Positions 1-8,618 of a DNA stretch of 64,000 nucleotides are shown piece after piece. This DNA is from Verrucomicrobiaceae bacterium. GTDB taxonomy: Bacteria; Verrucomicrobiota; Verrucomicrobiia; Verrucomicrobiales; Verrucomicrobiaceae. A model generated the notes under the pieces. The model was not told the DNA's origin, searched no databases, and saw nothing but the letters and a program-made list of their open reading frames with translations. Position numbers and translations under genes: made by a program. The DNA lies in assembly GCA_016795365.1 (NCBI GenBank), contig JAEUHN010000001.1:124001-188000 (forward strand), written 5' to 3'. Position 1 is the first letter of the stretch. Every line of letters starts with the position of its first letter.

Positions 1-1
1 C

Positions 2-1387
2 ATCATCTATCGCGCCGAGTGGGGCGATGAAGTCGGAAAGGATTCCGTGGAGCTGCGCTTTGCCCTGGGTGGTCGTTACAATGATGCCTCGTATCACAAT
101 GGACTGCTTGACGAGTTCGTCTTCCACACCTGCCAGCTCACCGCGCCTGAGGTCGTCCAGCTTGCAGGCAAGCCTGACACCTCCAAGCCCGAAGACTGGT
201 TTGCCTGGTATCTGCGCGAGCGTGACAAAGAGTGGCGTGCCGTTCAGAAGCGTCTGAACCGCGCCCGCGAAGAAGAAAACGCCCTCTCCGCCAAGGCCAC
301 AGAACTGATGGTGATGAAGGAGTGGACCGGCCCCAAGCGCCCTACTCACATCCTCAATCGCGGCCAGTTCAACGAACCCAAAGAAGAAGTCGCGCCTACG
401 ACCCCATCGAACTTTTTCAAGATGCCCGAGGACTGGCCTCGCAATCGCCTTGGCCTCGCGAAGTGGCTCACCGACAAACGTAATCCTCTCACTTCGCGCG
501 TGGCCGTGAACCGCCTGTGGCAGCAATTCTTTGGCCGCGGACTTGTCTCCACTACGGAGGACTTCGGCACGCAAGGGCAGTTCCCCACGCATCCCGACCT
601 GCTCGACTGGCTGGCCACTCATTTCGTGGATTCCGGCTGGGACGTGAAGGCGCTGTGCAAGACCATGGTGCTCTCCGCCACCTACCGGCAATCCTCCACG
701 CCACGCAATCTCGCCTGGCTCAAGGACGATCCGGAGAATCGCTGGCTCAGCCGTGGTCCTCGCTACCGCCTGGGAGCCGAGCAGGTGCGTGACATGGCTT
801 TGCACACCAGCGGATTGATGGTCAAGACCATCGGTGGTCCCAGCACCTTTCCCTATCAGCCCGAAGGCTTGTGGGAGGAGTCCGGCACCCAGCATGATTA
901 CCGTCAGGATCATGGAGCCAATCTGTATCGCCGCAGCCTCTACACCTTCTGGCGCCGCACCATGCCGCCACCCACGATGACGATCTTCGATGCGCCCACA
1001 CGCGAGTTTTGCAAAGTCCGCCGCGAGCGCACCGCCACGCCGCTTCAGGCTTTGGTCCTGATGAATGATCCCCAGTTCATCGAAGCCGCCCGCGTGCTCG
1101 CCACCTCACTCGTGAAGAAGTATCCGCAGGCCGTCGAATCGCGAGTGACCGATGCCTTCCGCCTGCTCACCAGCCATCGCCCTTCCACCGAACAACATGC
1201 TACACTCACCAGCTTCCTGAAAGCCGAGCAGACGCGCTTCGCCCAGTCGCTTCCCGAAGCCAACGAGCTGCTCACCAAGAACGGCGAATGGCCGACTGAC
1301 AAAAACGTGCCCCCTGATGATGTGGCCGCGACCACGATGATGATCCGCATGTTGATGGGCTTCAGCGAAGCCACGATGAAACCCTGA
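2..1387 (+). CDS. DUF1553 (PSD1) domain protein, partial at 5' end
   Basis: The frame is open from base 2, so the gene starts before the window; a GTG at 47 is internal. The visible N-terminal part resembles the end of a LamG/concanavalin-like domain (NGLLDEFVFH). Residues after about 140 match the DUF1553 domain of planctomycete and verrucomicrobial cytochrome-c-type proteins, including RLGLAKWLTDKRNPLTSRV and VNRLWQQFFGRGLV, with the usual ATPLQALVLMNDPQFIEAA block near the end. These proteins normally start with a haem c domain, a DUF1549 domain and a LamG domain, and are exported. The cellular role is not established; they are often linked to polysaccharide breakdown. The next gene is the DUF1501 partner 15 bases downstream, the standard pairing. 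Family assignment is firm; biochemical function is unknown. Confidence 0.9.
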   Translation: MIYRAEWGDEVGKDSVELRFALGGRYNDASYHNGLLDEFVFHTCQLTAPEVVQLAGKPDTSKPEDWFAWYLRERDKEWRAVQKRLNRAREEENALSAKATELMVMKEWTGPKRPTHILNRGQFNEPKEEVAPTTPSNFFKMPEDWPRNRLGLAKWLTDKRNPLTSRVAVNRLWQQFFGRGLVSTTEDFGTQGQFPTHPDLLDWLATHFVDSGWDVKALCKTMVLSATYRQSSTPRNLAWLKDDPENRWLSRGPRYRLGAEQVRDMALHTSGLMVKTIGGPSTFPYQPEGLWEESGTQHDYRQDHGANLYRRSLYTFWRRTMPPPTMTIFDAPTREFCKVRRERTATPLQALVLMNDPQFIEAARVLATSLVKKYPQAVESRVTDAFRLLTSHRPSTEQHATLTSFLKAEQTRFAQSLPEANELLTKNGEWPTDKNVPPDDVAATTMMIRMLMGFSEATMKP

Positions 1388-1402
1388 TCCGCCGCTCACG
1401 TC

Positions 1403-2860
1403 ATGATCTCGACTCACTGCAATCGATACACTTCCACCCTCGGCTGGAACCGCCGTGACTGGCTGCGTGGCACTGGCATGGGCCTCGGGGCCATGGCTCT
1501 CGCCGACATGCTCGGATCACAGGCACGAGCCGAAGGCATCCCCGGGCTGCCCGGCCTGCCTCACTTCGCCCCGAAAGCGAAGCGTGTGATCTTCTTGTTC
1601 ATGAGCGGCGGCTTGTCGCAATTCGAGAGCTTCGATTACAAGCCGATGCTCAACAAGCACTCGGGCGAGGAAATGCCTGCGTCTCTGCGCAAGGGCAAGG
1701 AGATCCTCGGCATGTCGAAGAACCAGGCTTCGTTCAAGCTGGTGGGTTCGCCCTTCAAGTTCCAGCAGCATGGTCAGTCGGGTGCATGGTTGAGCGACTT
1801 GTATCCGCACACGGCAAAGGTGGTGGACGACCTGTGCTTTGTGAAGTCGATCGTCTCCGAGCCAGTCAATCACGACCCCGCGCTCACCTACTTGCACACG
1901 GGTGCTCCCCTGCCCGCCAGACCCAGCATGGGAGCCTGGCTCAGCTACGGCCTCGGCACCGAGAACAAGGACCTGCCCGCCTTCATCGTGATGGTCTCGA
2001 AGCGCCCGACTGACCAGCCCCTCTCGGCTCGTCTGTGGGATAGCGGCTTCTTGCCCACCCAACACCAGGGAGTGCAGTTCCGCTCCGGCAGCGATCCGGT
2101 GCTCTACCTGAGCAATCCGAAAGGCGTCAGCGGTGAAGCCACACGCCGCATGCTCGATGGTCTCAAGGCCCTGCACCAGCAGCAGCAGGCCGTCACCCCC
2201 GGCGCGATGGAACTCGACGCCCGCATCCAGCAGTTTGAGATGGCTTATCGCATGCAGACGGCCGTGCCCGAAGCGACTGACATCAGCAAGGAGCCCGAAA
2301 GCGTGCTCAAGATGTATGGCGACAAGGTGAAGGAACCCGGTTCCTTCGAGCGCCATTGTCTGCTCGCCCGTCGATTCGCCGAGCGTGGTGTGCGTTTCAT
2401 CCAGCTCTATCACCCTGGCTGGGACCACCACGGCGCCCTTCCCGCCAGCATGAAGATCAATGTGGAGCAGGTGGATCAGGGCTGTGCGGCGCTGATTCAG
2501 GACCTCAAACAACGCGACTTGCTCAAGGACACCCTCGTGGTCTTCGGCAGCGAGTTTGGCCGCACCTGCTACTCGCAGGGTTCGATCGTCAAAAGCACCG
2601 GCTCCTTCGGCCGCGAACATCACCGCGATTGCTTCACCTTCTGGATGGCAGGCGGTGGTGTGAAGCCCGGCATCAGCTACGGCGAGACCGATGACTTCGG
2701 CTACCAGGTGGCGCAGAACCCCGTTCATGTGAATGACTTCCACGCGACCATGCTGCACCTGCTGGGCATCAATCACGAGCGCCTCACCTTCCCGAATCAA
2801 GGTCGCGACTACCGCCTCACCGACCTCGCAGGAAAACTGGTCAAGGGTATCCTAGCCTGA
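1403..2860 (+). CDS. DUF1501 family protein with Tat-type signal
   Basis: This 485-residue protein has a twin-arginine signal near residues 17-40 (NRRDWLRGTG followed by a hydrophobic stretch), so it is probably exported folded. The body is the DUF1501 fold, related to sulfatases and alkaline phosphatases: RVIFLFMSGGLSQFESFDYK near residue 60 and a metal-site-like LVVFGSEFGRT plus GREHHRDCFTFWMAGGGVK near residues 370-420. It follows the DUF1553 gene by 15 bases and probably shares its transcript. The pair is very common in Planctomycetes and Verrucomicrobia, usually next to carbohydrate-active genes, which fits the esterase downstream. The enzymatic reaction is unknown; sulfatase-like hydrolysis is only a fold-based inference. 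Confidence 0.9.
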   Translation: MISTHCNRYTSTLGWNRRDWLRGTGMGLGAMALADMLGSQARAEGIPGLPGLPHFAPKAKRVIFLFMSGGLSQFESFDYKPMLNKHSGEEMPASLRKGKEILGMSKNQASFKLVGSPFKFQQHGQSGAWLSDLYPHTAKVVDDLCFVKSIVSEPVNHDPALTYLHTGAPLPARPSMGAWLSYGLGTENKDLPAFIVMVSKRPTDQPLSARLWDSGFLPTQHQGVQFRSGSDPVLYLSNPKGVSGEATRRMLDGLKALHQQQQAVTPGAMELDARIQQFEMAYRMQTAVPEATDISKEPESVLKMYGDKVKEPGSFERHCLLARRFAERGVRFIQLYHPGWDHHGALPASMKINVEQVDQGCAALIQDLKQRDLLKDTLVVFGSEFGRTCYSQGSIVKSTGSFGREHHRDCFTFWMAGGGVKPGISYGETDDFGYQVAQNPVHVNDFHATMLHLLGINHERLTFPNQGRDYRLTDLAGKLVKGILA

Positions 2861-2893
2861 CAAGACGACGATTGACTCCCTTTGGCGCTTCGT

Positions 2894-4180
2894 ATGAGCA
2901 TCATGCTCATGCGCCCGCTCCTGTTTCTCGCCCTTGCCACCCTCGCCTCTGCCCAGAACCGCCCGGGCATCAACTACGATGAAGCCAAGGTCGGCAACCA
3001 TCCGCTGCCCCCATTGCTGATCGCCAAAGACGGCAGCAAGATCGAAACCAGCGAGCGATGGACCACCAAGCGTCGCCCCGAAGTCCTCCAGCTTTTCCGC
3101 GACCACGTCTATGGCCACACGCCCGCCATGCCGGACGACGTGAAGATGGAAGTCACCGGCACCAAGGCCGACGCCCTCGGCGGCCTCGCGACGCGCAAGT
3201 TCGTCCACATCTCCCTCAGCAAGCATCCTCAGTGGGCGGGCATGGACGTCATGATCTACATCCCGAATGGCCTCGCCAAACCCGCGCCCGTGTTCTGCGG
3301 CCTCAGCTTTGGCGGCAATCACGCCGTCTCCAAGGAAACCGATATCCCGCTCTCCACTCGCTGGATGCGCGAATCAAAGGAGAAGAACATCGTCGATCAC
3401 CACGCCACCGAAGCCACGCGCGGCACCGAGAGCAGCCGCTGGCCGCTGGAGATGATCGTGAAGGCAGGCTTCGCCGTCGCCACCGCCTACTACGGCGACA
3501 TCGAGCCCGACCATGCCGACGGCTGGAAGGATGGCCTCCGTGCCGCCCTCAGCCCTGACGGCCCTAACACCTCATGGAAAGCCAACGACTGGGGCGCGAT
3601 CGGAGCCTGGTCCTGGGGCCTCAGCCGCATCCTCGACTACTGCGAGACCGACAAAGCCATCGACGCCAAGCACGCCGCCGTCATCGGCCACTCACGCCTC
3701 GGCAAGACCTCCCTCTGGGCCGGCGCGCAGGACGAGCGCTTCGGCCTCGTCATCAGCAACGACTCTGGCGAAGGCGGTGCCGCCTTGTCCCGTCGCGACT
3801 ATGGCGAGACCACCAAGGTCATCACCAAGGCCTTCCCCCACTGGTTCTGCGCCACCTATGCCAACTACGCCGACGCCCCCAACGCGAACCCCGTCGATCA
3901 ACACATGCTCATCGCCCTGATCGCTCCCCGCGCCGCCTACATCGCCAGCGCCCAGGAAGACAACTGGGCTGACCAGAAAGGCGAGTTCCTCTCCGGCCTA
4001 CACGCCAGCGAAGTCTATGCTCTCTTCGGCAAAACCGGTGTCGGCGTCAAAGACTGGCCCGCTGTCAACACGCCCGTCGGCGACTGCATCGGCTACCACA
4101 TGCGCACCGGCAAACACGACGTCACCGACTACGACTGGGAGCAGTATCTGAAGTTCGCCGCTCGGCACTTTGGACGGTGA
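2894..4180 (+). CDS. CE15-type glucuronoyl esterase, secreted
   Basis: CE15 enzymes cleave esters between the glucuronic acid of xylan and lignin alcohols. The family motif G-x-S-R-x-G-K is seen as GHSRLGK, with candidate nucleophile Ser267 and candidate catalytic His408 in GKHDVTDYDW (numbering from the ATG at 2894). The typical SNDSGEGGAALSRR segment follows the nucleophile. A short signal peptide ends around LASAQ. A TTG at 2882 opens the frame, but ATGs at 2894, 2903 and 2909 are better starts; 2894 is used here. Length (428 residues) fits a single-domain bacterial CE15. It lies 33 bases after the DUF1501 gene, so the three genes may form a transcript for plant polymer attack. A general alpha/beta hydrolase is the fallback call. 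Confidence 0.85.
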   Translation: MSIMLMRPLLFLALATLASAQNRPGINYDEAKVGNHPLPPLLIAKDGSKIETSERWTTKRRPEVLQLFRDHVYGHTPAMPDDVKMEVTGTKADALGGLATRKFVHISLSKHPQWAGMDVMIYIPNGLAKPAPVFCGLSFGGNHAVSKETDIPLSTRWMRESKEKNIVDHHATEATRGTESSRWPLEMIVKAGFAVATAYYGDIEPDHADGWKDGLRAALSPDGPNTSWKANDWGAIGAWSWGLSRILDYCETDKAIDAKHAAVIGHSRLGKTSLWAGAQDERFGLVISNDSGEGGAALSRRDYGETTKVITKAFPHWFCATYANYADAPNANPVDQHMLIALIAPRAAYIASAQEDNWADQKGEFLSGLHASEVYALFGKTGVGVKDWPAVNTPVGDCIGYHMRTGKHDVTDYDWEQYLKFAARHFGR

Positions 4181-4237
4181 TCATCTCGTCTTGTGGTGCC
4201 GAGCAAGATCAGCCGCGTTCAAGTTCATCGAAGGGAG

Positions 4238-5281
4238 TCAGTAGGGTGGAAGCAAGCGTCGAAGCCCATGAAGCAGGACCACGATGAGAAAGAAAAGGTT
4301 TCTCAAAGGCAGGGCGGGCCAGAACATGCTTGGCGGCTTTGCATCAGCCTGATCTAACGCGCGAGCGACCTTACGAATGTATGGAATTGACCTTGGCCAC
4401 TCATTGATGCCAGCGAGCCAGTCATTCGGAATGGCCTGCTCACCGAGTTCCGCGCCACAAAGCCCGCCCGTGATGGCAGCGACCGTATCCGTGTCTCCGC
4501 CGCACCAGATGACCGCACGAATCGCCTCGGCAAAGTCATCGCGGTGTCGCAGCCAGCTGTAGATCGCCACGGCCACTGTGTTCGGAGCAAAACCCGAGAC
4601 CCCATGCTGGCAGCCGATGCGTTGTGCAAACTCGCCAACGCTGAGACGTTCGTTCAAAGCGTGTCGCAAGGTCGCCCAATGGCTTTGCATTTCGCTGCTA
4701 ACGACCAGCAGATTCAAAGCATCTAACACGTTCGCCGTCGGAGTATGGATTGACGCCTGTGCCGCAGCCTCCGCCACAAGCAGTGCCGCTTCGATGGCTC
4801 TGGGATCGGTGTGAGTCATGCGTGCGCAGCCTTCGACGAAAGTCAGGCGCTTCCTTGCATTATCGCGGAACACCACGCCGATGATTGCGCTTCGCATCGC
4901 AGCACCATTGCCCGCCGAGAAAACGCCCGAGCGTGAGGCAGGCCATCCAAGCCAAAGACGGAGGATCGCTTTCGCCGTGCTCAATCCCACTCCCGCAGGA
5001 AGCCCCAGCAACCACCAGCGCAGCTTCCAGCCCAGGCATCGTTTGAACGCATCGACATCGTCACGATGCAGCACAAGTGCCGAAGCCACCATGAGCGTGT
5101 GTTCGGTATCATCGCTGAACATGCCAGTTCCCTGCCAGAACCGATGCCGAAGGTCCTTCCATCGCCTAGAGATACGCTCACGCGACATGCCTTCCGCAGG
5201 CAGTCCAATCGCATCGCCCACTCCCGCGCCGAGCAAGCATCCAAGAATGGCATCGTGCGATAATGTGGGGCTGGCATTCAT
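4238..5281 (-). CDS. ADP-ribosylglycohydrolase family protein
   Basis: This 347-residue ARH/DraG-type protein would remove ADP-ribose from proteins or small molecules. Both metal-binding signatures are intact: GAGVGDAIGLPAEGM with SDDTEHT in the N-terminal third (DDTE ligands), and GGDTDTVAAITGGLCGAELG near residue 265. A C-terminal hydrophobic segment (LRNLFFLIVVLLHGLRRLL) is unusual for soluble ARH enzymes and may anchor the protein in the membrane. It starts 7 bases after the macrodomain gene stop, so it is the last gene of the four-gene NAD/ADP-ribose operon. It converges on the esterase gene with 57 bases between stops. Family is clear; the target is unknown. Confidence 0.92.
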   Translation of the reverse strand: MNASPTLSHDAILGCLLGAGVGDAIGLPAEGMSRERISRRWKDLRHRFWQGTGMFSDDTEHTLMVASALVLHRDDVDAFKRCLGWKLRWWLLGLPAGVGLSTAKAILRLWLGWPASRSGVFSAGNGAAMRSAIIGVVFRDNARKRLTFVEGCARMTHTDPRAIEAALLVAEAAAQASIHTPTANVLDALNLLVVSSEMQSHWATLRHALNERLSVGEFAQRIGCQHGVSGFAPNTVAVAIYSWLRHRDDFAEAIRAVIWCGGDTDTVAAITGGLCGAELGEQAIPNDWLAGINEWPRSIPYIRKVARALDQADAKPPSMFWPALPLRNLFFLIVVLLHGLRRLLPPY

Positions 5282-5288
5282 CGGAGTT

Positions 5289-5795
5289 CTACCTCAACAG
5301 CGTTTCATACCGCTCCCGGTCCGGCGCACTGAAGCAGCAGAAGATCACCGTCTCCAATGTCGAGGGACGGCTCAAGAACCCGCGCACAGCAGCGACCGCC
5401 ATCTCCGCCGCATGATCAGGCGGGAAGCGATACACACCCGTCGAGATGCAGGGGAAGGCGATGCTCTGCAGTCCATGCTCCGCCGCAAGCCGGAGCGAAT
5501 TCGCATAGCACGAGCGCAGCAACTCCGGCTCTCCGTTGCTGCCGCCATGCCAGACCGGACCGACGGTGTGTATCACATGCCTGGCCTTGAGCTTGTAGCC
5601 CTTGGTGATCTTCGCCTCGCCCGTCTTGCAACCGTTCAAGCCCATGCACTCGCGCACCAAATCGGGACCGGCAGCCCTGTGAATCGCGCCATCCACGCCG
5701 CCTCCACCCATGAGCGAGGTGTTGGCCGCATTGACGATGGCATCGACATCAAACTGGGTGATATCGCCTTCGAGGACTTGGAGGTGGGTGGTCAT
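5289..5795 (-). CDS. Macrodomain O-acetyl-ADP-ribose deacetylase-like hydrolase
   Basis: A stand-alone MacroD/YmdB-type macrodomain of 168 residues. It shows the ADP-ribose-binding motifs in order: [43 protein letters not shown] and [13 protein letters not shown]. Members hydrolyse O-acetyl-ADP-ribose (the sirtuin product) or remove mono-ADP-ribose from Asp/Glu. The ATG at 5795 overlaps the TGA stop of the SIR2-TPR gene by four bases (ATGA), indicating translational coupling; this decides the start over an upstream in-frame codon at 5834. Coupling of a sirtuin-like protein to a macrodomain recalls the SirTM-macrodomain operons of Firmicutes and fungi, but the lipoylation partners of that system are absent here. 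Confidence 0.93.
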   Translation of the reverse strand: MTTHLQVLEGDITQFDVDAIVNAANTSLMGGGGVDGAIHRAAGPDLVRECMGLNGCKTGEAKITKGYKLKARHVIHTVGPVWHGGSNGEPELLRSCYANSLRLAAEHGLQSIAFPCISTGVYRFPPDHAAEMAVAAVRGFLSRPSTLETVIFCCFSAPDRERYETLLR

Positions 5796-7789
5796 TGCTT
5801 TTTGGTTTGCGTTGTTTGGGTCGTGCCAAGCCATTCAGGGAATCGTTCGAGGCTCTCCACCGGCTCCCCCTTGGTGATGACAGCAGCGATGGCAGTCAGA
5901 AGCTCGGGATTGGGATGACCGGATTCACGAGCCACCGTTATGTTCCCATCCAAATCCCAACTCGGTGATCGAGCACCTGAAGCCAGCAGGTCCGCCATCC
6001 TCTTCACCCCCTCCCGCCACTCGCCTGCAGCATGAGCTAGGCGATAGAAAGCAAGCTCCACAAGGAGATCGACCCCTCCTGGGTTCAATCTCTCAGCTCG
6101 ATTGAGAAGCTCGGAACCTTCATCATGCCGACCCTGCAGAAAGCAAAGCTGGGCATAGTTACCAAGGTTGTTGGCGTGCTTGGGATCGGCCTCAATAGCG
6201 CGCTTGTAGAACTCCTCCGCCTTGTCCATTTCCTTGCGCTCGTGCAAGAGGAAGTTGGCGTAGTTGCCAAGGTTGTTGGCGTGCTTGGGATCGGCCTCGA
6301 TGGCCCGCTTGTAGAACTCCTCCGCCTTGTCCATGTCCTTGCGCTCGTCGACAAGGAAGTTGGCGTAGCTGCCGAGGTTGTTGGCGTGCTTGGGATCGGC
6401 CTCAATAGCGCGCTTGTAGAACTCCTCCGCCTTGTCCATATCCTTGAGCTCGTTCATGAGGAAGACAGCATAGTTACCGAGGTTTTTGGCTTTCTTGGGA
6501 TCGACCTCAATTGCGCGCTTGTAGAATTCCTCCGCCTTGTCCATATCCTTGCGCTCGTTCTCAAGGAAGAGGGCATAGTTACCGAGGAGTTCCGCACTTT
6601 CAGGCAAGGCACGGATTCCATTTTGATAAATCGTGTCCCGTTCCTCAATCGAAGAGGCATCGGTCACTTCGTTCTCCCATTGCCACCAGGGTTTGACCTT
6701 GTTGGCCGCTGCCAGTTCTGACATTGCATCCCTCAGCATCGCGTTCACAGCAGGAGTTGGGTGCTGTGCTGCCGATGCCGAAGGCGCTTGGGCCTTGCCA
6801 CTAACCCGCTCATTCAACTCACTCTCCTGTTTTGCATAGAGATCGTGGCGTTTCTTTGCCCTCTCTTGCATGCGCTCCCGAAGATTCGGCATTTTCATTA
6901 CCGGGCTCATTTGCCGTTGAAGGAGCAGCATGATTTCATCAAACCCCGGAATGGGGACGAGACGCCCGCGTTTGGCCGTCACGAGACTCAAGACTCGCTC
7001 CGGGACTTGCTTGAGGTTCTCTTCGTTGTCTTCGCGAGGTGCATAAAAGCACCAGCGAAGGTTGTCGATGCTGTCGTCCGGCATCTGTTCGAGCAAGCTC
7101 ATCAGACTGCCATCATTTCCGTCGTAACCAATCACGATGGGCGAGCAGCGCTCGAAGATTCGTTGCAACGCCTTGCTCCACCCGTCCGTCAGACAGCCCA
7201 GATCGCCCGGCTCGCTTTTGGGTGCGAAGCCCAGTCCACCGTGAACCTTGGCGATTAGTGGGCGGCGCAACTCGACGCGGGCATACTGCGCCAACGAATC
7301 ATGACCTACCACGAGTGGGAACACCGTTGAGTGAATGGACAAGGCGTCAGCGACGAGGTTGTCGAAGTTCGTGGTGACGACGATCTTGTGCTGAGTCTCT
7401 GAAAGCAGATAGGCAAGAACAGAGTAGCCATAGCTGGGCTCTTTGTCCCTCATCACGTCCTCGAGATACGCATACCCGCTTTCGGGACTGTCATGAAAGC
7501 GCTTCTCGTAAAGCTGGGAGTAGAAGCTGGCGACTTGCTTCAAGTCGAAGTCCGGGATGCCAAGGTTGTCCGCCGTAGCCCACTTCTCCAATGTCTGTCC
7601 GCCAAAGTCCAGGTCACGATGAAGGTCGCGCAGCCAGTCCATGGCTAGCTCTTTACCAGTAGGGATCTTCGACATGCGAGACGCACCTGCGCCCAGGACA
7701 AAACAGAAGGGCTTCTCCTGGCGGTGAAGATGCTGTTGACGAAATTGCTCAAGGAAGCCTTGAACGGTGATGAGGCGATCGTGTGGCAT
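5792..7789 (-). CDS. SIR2-like NAD-binding domain plus TPR repeats
   Basis: This 665-residue protein has a SIR2_2-type domain in its N-terminal half: NAD-binding GAGAS at residues 33-37, TTNFDNL with TNFD at 140-143, and the candidate catalytic His183 in KVHGG. A linker (about 300-360) rich in charged residues follows. Residues 399-573 hold five 35-residue TPR units, of which units 2-4 are almost identical ([19 protein letters not shown]). SIR2_2 proteins either transfer or deplete NAD+; many known ones are effectors of anti-phage systems (Thoeris ThsA, DSR, SIR2-HerA). It lies 12 bases after the Nudix gene and overlaps the macrodomain gene by 4. Whether the enzyme destroys NAD+ or modifies a partner cannot be told from sequence. 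Confidence 0.88.
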   Translation of the reverse strand: MPHDRLITVQGFLEQFRQQHLHRQEKPFCFVLGAGASRMSKIPTGKELAMDWLRDLHRDLDFGGQTLEKWATADNLGIPDFDLKQVASFYSQLYEKRFHDSPESGYAYLEDVMRDKEPSYGYSVLAYLLSETQHKIVVTTNFDNLVADALSIHSTVFPLVVGHDSLAQYARVELRRPLIAKVHGGLGFAPKSEPGDLGCLTDGWSKALQRIFERCSPIVIGYDGNDGSLMSLLEQMPDDSIDNLRWCFYAPREDNEENLKQVPERVLSLVTAKRGRLVPIPGFDEIMLLLQRQMSPVMKMPNLRERMQERAKKRHDLYAKQESELNERVSGKAQAPSASAAQHPTPAVNAMLRDAMSELAAANKVKPWWQWENEVTDASSIEERDTIYQNGIRALPESAELLGNYALFLENERKDMDKAEEFYKRAIEVDPKKAKNLGNYAVFLMNELKDMDKAEEFYKRAIEADPKHANNLGSYANFLVDERKDMDKAEEFYKRAIEADPKHANNLGNYANFLLHERKEMDKAEEFYKRAIEADPKHANNLGNYAQLCFLQGRHDEGSELLNRAERLNPGGVDLLVELAFYRLAHAAGEWREGVKRMADLLASGARSPSWDLDGNITVARESGHPNPELLTAIAAVITKGEPVESLERFPEWLGTTQTTQTKKQ
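6071..6595 (-). repeat. Tandem 105-bp repeats encoding TPR units
   Basis: Inside the SIR2-TPR gene a 105-bp unit (35 codons) repeats with exact phase. The decamer ttggcgtgct occurs at 6171, 6276 and 6381 on the plus strand, each 105 bases apart. Three central units are close to identical in DNA, while the first and last are diverged. Near-identity at silent sites suggests recent duplication or gene conversion, so copy number may vary between strains. Confidence 0.9.
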
Positions 7790-7801
7790 GATGGTGTGTT
7801 G

Positions 7802-8491
7802 TTAAATCTCAAACAAAAACCCCTTCTTCTTCAGCCGCTCATACTTCACGGGGTCGAACCGGAAGAGTTGGGCGGGGCGGTGGGCGCCTTCTCGGCGTTT
7901 CTCTTTCAGGGGGATGAGCAGGTCGTAGCCGAGGACCTTTTTGCGGAAGTTGCGTTTGTCGATCTCGTGGCCGAGCACGGCTTCGTAGAGGGTCTGCAAC
8001 TGGGTGAGGGTGAACTTCGGCGGAAGCAGCTCGAATCCGATGGGTTGGTAGGTAATCTTGCCGCGCAGGCGTTCGAGCGCGGTAGCGAGGATGTAGGTGT
8101 GGTCGAAGGCGAGGCGGGGCAAGTCGCTGAGGGCGAACCAGCGAGCGTCGGTGGCATCGGTCGCGGCGGTGGTGTGATGCTCGACACGCTTCACCAGCGC
8201 ATAGTAGGCGACGCTGACGACGCGCTCGCGGGGATCGCGTTTGAGGCTGCCGAAAGTGTAGAGCTGTTCGAGGAAGACGTCCTTCAAGCCGGCCTCCTCC
8301 TCGAGTTCGCGACGCGCGGCTTCATCGAGCGTCTCATCCACCCGAACGAACCCGCCCGGCAACGCCCAGCAACCCGCGAATGGCTCGATACCGCGCTTGA
8401 TAAGCAGGATCTTCAGCTCGTGTTCGTCCACACCGAAGACCACGCAATCCACCGTGAGCGCGGCGCGGGGGTATTCGTATTGGAAGGGCAT
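7802..8491 (-). CDS. Nudix hydrolase / NrtR-like regulator
   Basis: A 229-residue protein with an N-terminal Nudix fold and a C-terminal winged-helix-like part (about 150-229, with [15 protein letters not shown] and RPAQLFRFD), the architecture of NrtR and related ADP-ribose-sensing regulators of NAD metabolism. The Nudix box is complete: G-x5-E-x7-REL-x-EE-x-GL in [18 protein letters not shown]. Hydrolysis of ADP-ribose or a similar nucleotide therefore remains possible, whereas classical NrtR repressors often lose it. It is the first gene of the NAD/ADP-ribose operon, and a 15-bp imperfect palindrome lies 12 bases upstream of its ATG. Proposed role: sense or consume ADP-ribose and control the operon. 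Nudix identity is sure; DNA binding is inferred from architecture. Confidence 0.88.
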   Translation of the reverse strand: MPFQYEYPRAALTVDCVVFGVDEHELKILLIKRGIEPFAGCWALPGGFVRVDETLDEAARRELEEEAGLKDVFLEQLYTFGSLKRDPRERVVSVAYYALVKRVEHHTTAATDATDARWFALSDLPRLAFDHTYILATALERLRGKITYQPIGFELLPPKFTLTQLQTLYEAVLGHEIDKRNFRKKVLGYDLLIPLKEKRREGAHRPAQLFRFDPVKYERLKKKGFLFEI

Positions 8492-8503
8492 GGCTTCATG
8501 AAA

Positions 8504-8518
8504 GTGTAAATATCACAC
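8504..8518. promoter_or_regulatory. Candidate operator of the NAD/ADP-ribose operon
   Basis: The 15-base sequence GTGTAAATATCACAC has outer arms GTGT and ACAC and mostly paired inner bases. It ends 12 bases before the Nudix start codon in an AT-rich stretch otherwise rare in this DNA. Position and symmetry suit autoregulation by the NrtR-like product; no binding data exist. Confidence 0.4.
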
Positions 8519-8593
8519 GAAGTAAAGGTGAAACTGAGTCAAGCGTGGATGGGACCTGCGCGGGTGCTATCAATCGGCATCGAATAGCCTAGC

Positions 8594-8618
8594 CCTCATG
8601 CCATTACCGGCATTGAGG
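8594..8618 (-). terminator. 3' hairpin after the small gene downstream of guaA
   Basis: Arms CCTCATGCC and GGCATTGAGG, with one bulged base and a six-base loop, begin directly after the stop codon of the 8619-8978 gene. No U-tract follows, so this may act as an mRNA 3' end or a weak terminator separating the guaA transcript from the Nudix operon. Confidence 0.35.

Noticed and set aside
1517-2800. A 427-codon open frame on the reverse strand inside the DUF1501 gene
   Set aside because: It lies wholly opposite a well-supported gene, has no recognisable domain and a His/Ala/Val/Leu-rich composition typical of antisense frames in GC-rich DNA.
6071-6595. The regular 105-bp repeats as a CRISPR array
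   Set aside because: The repeats are in frame, have no spacers of variable sequence and encode TPR units.
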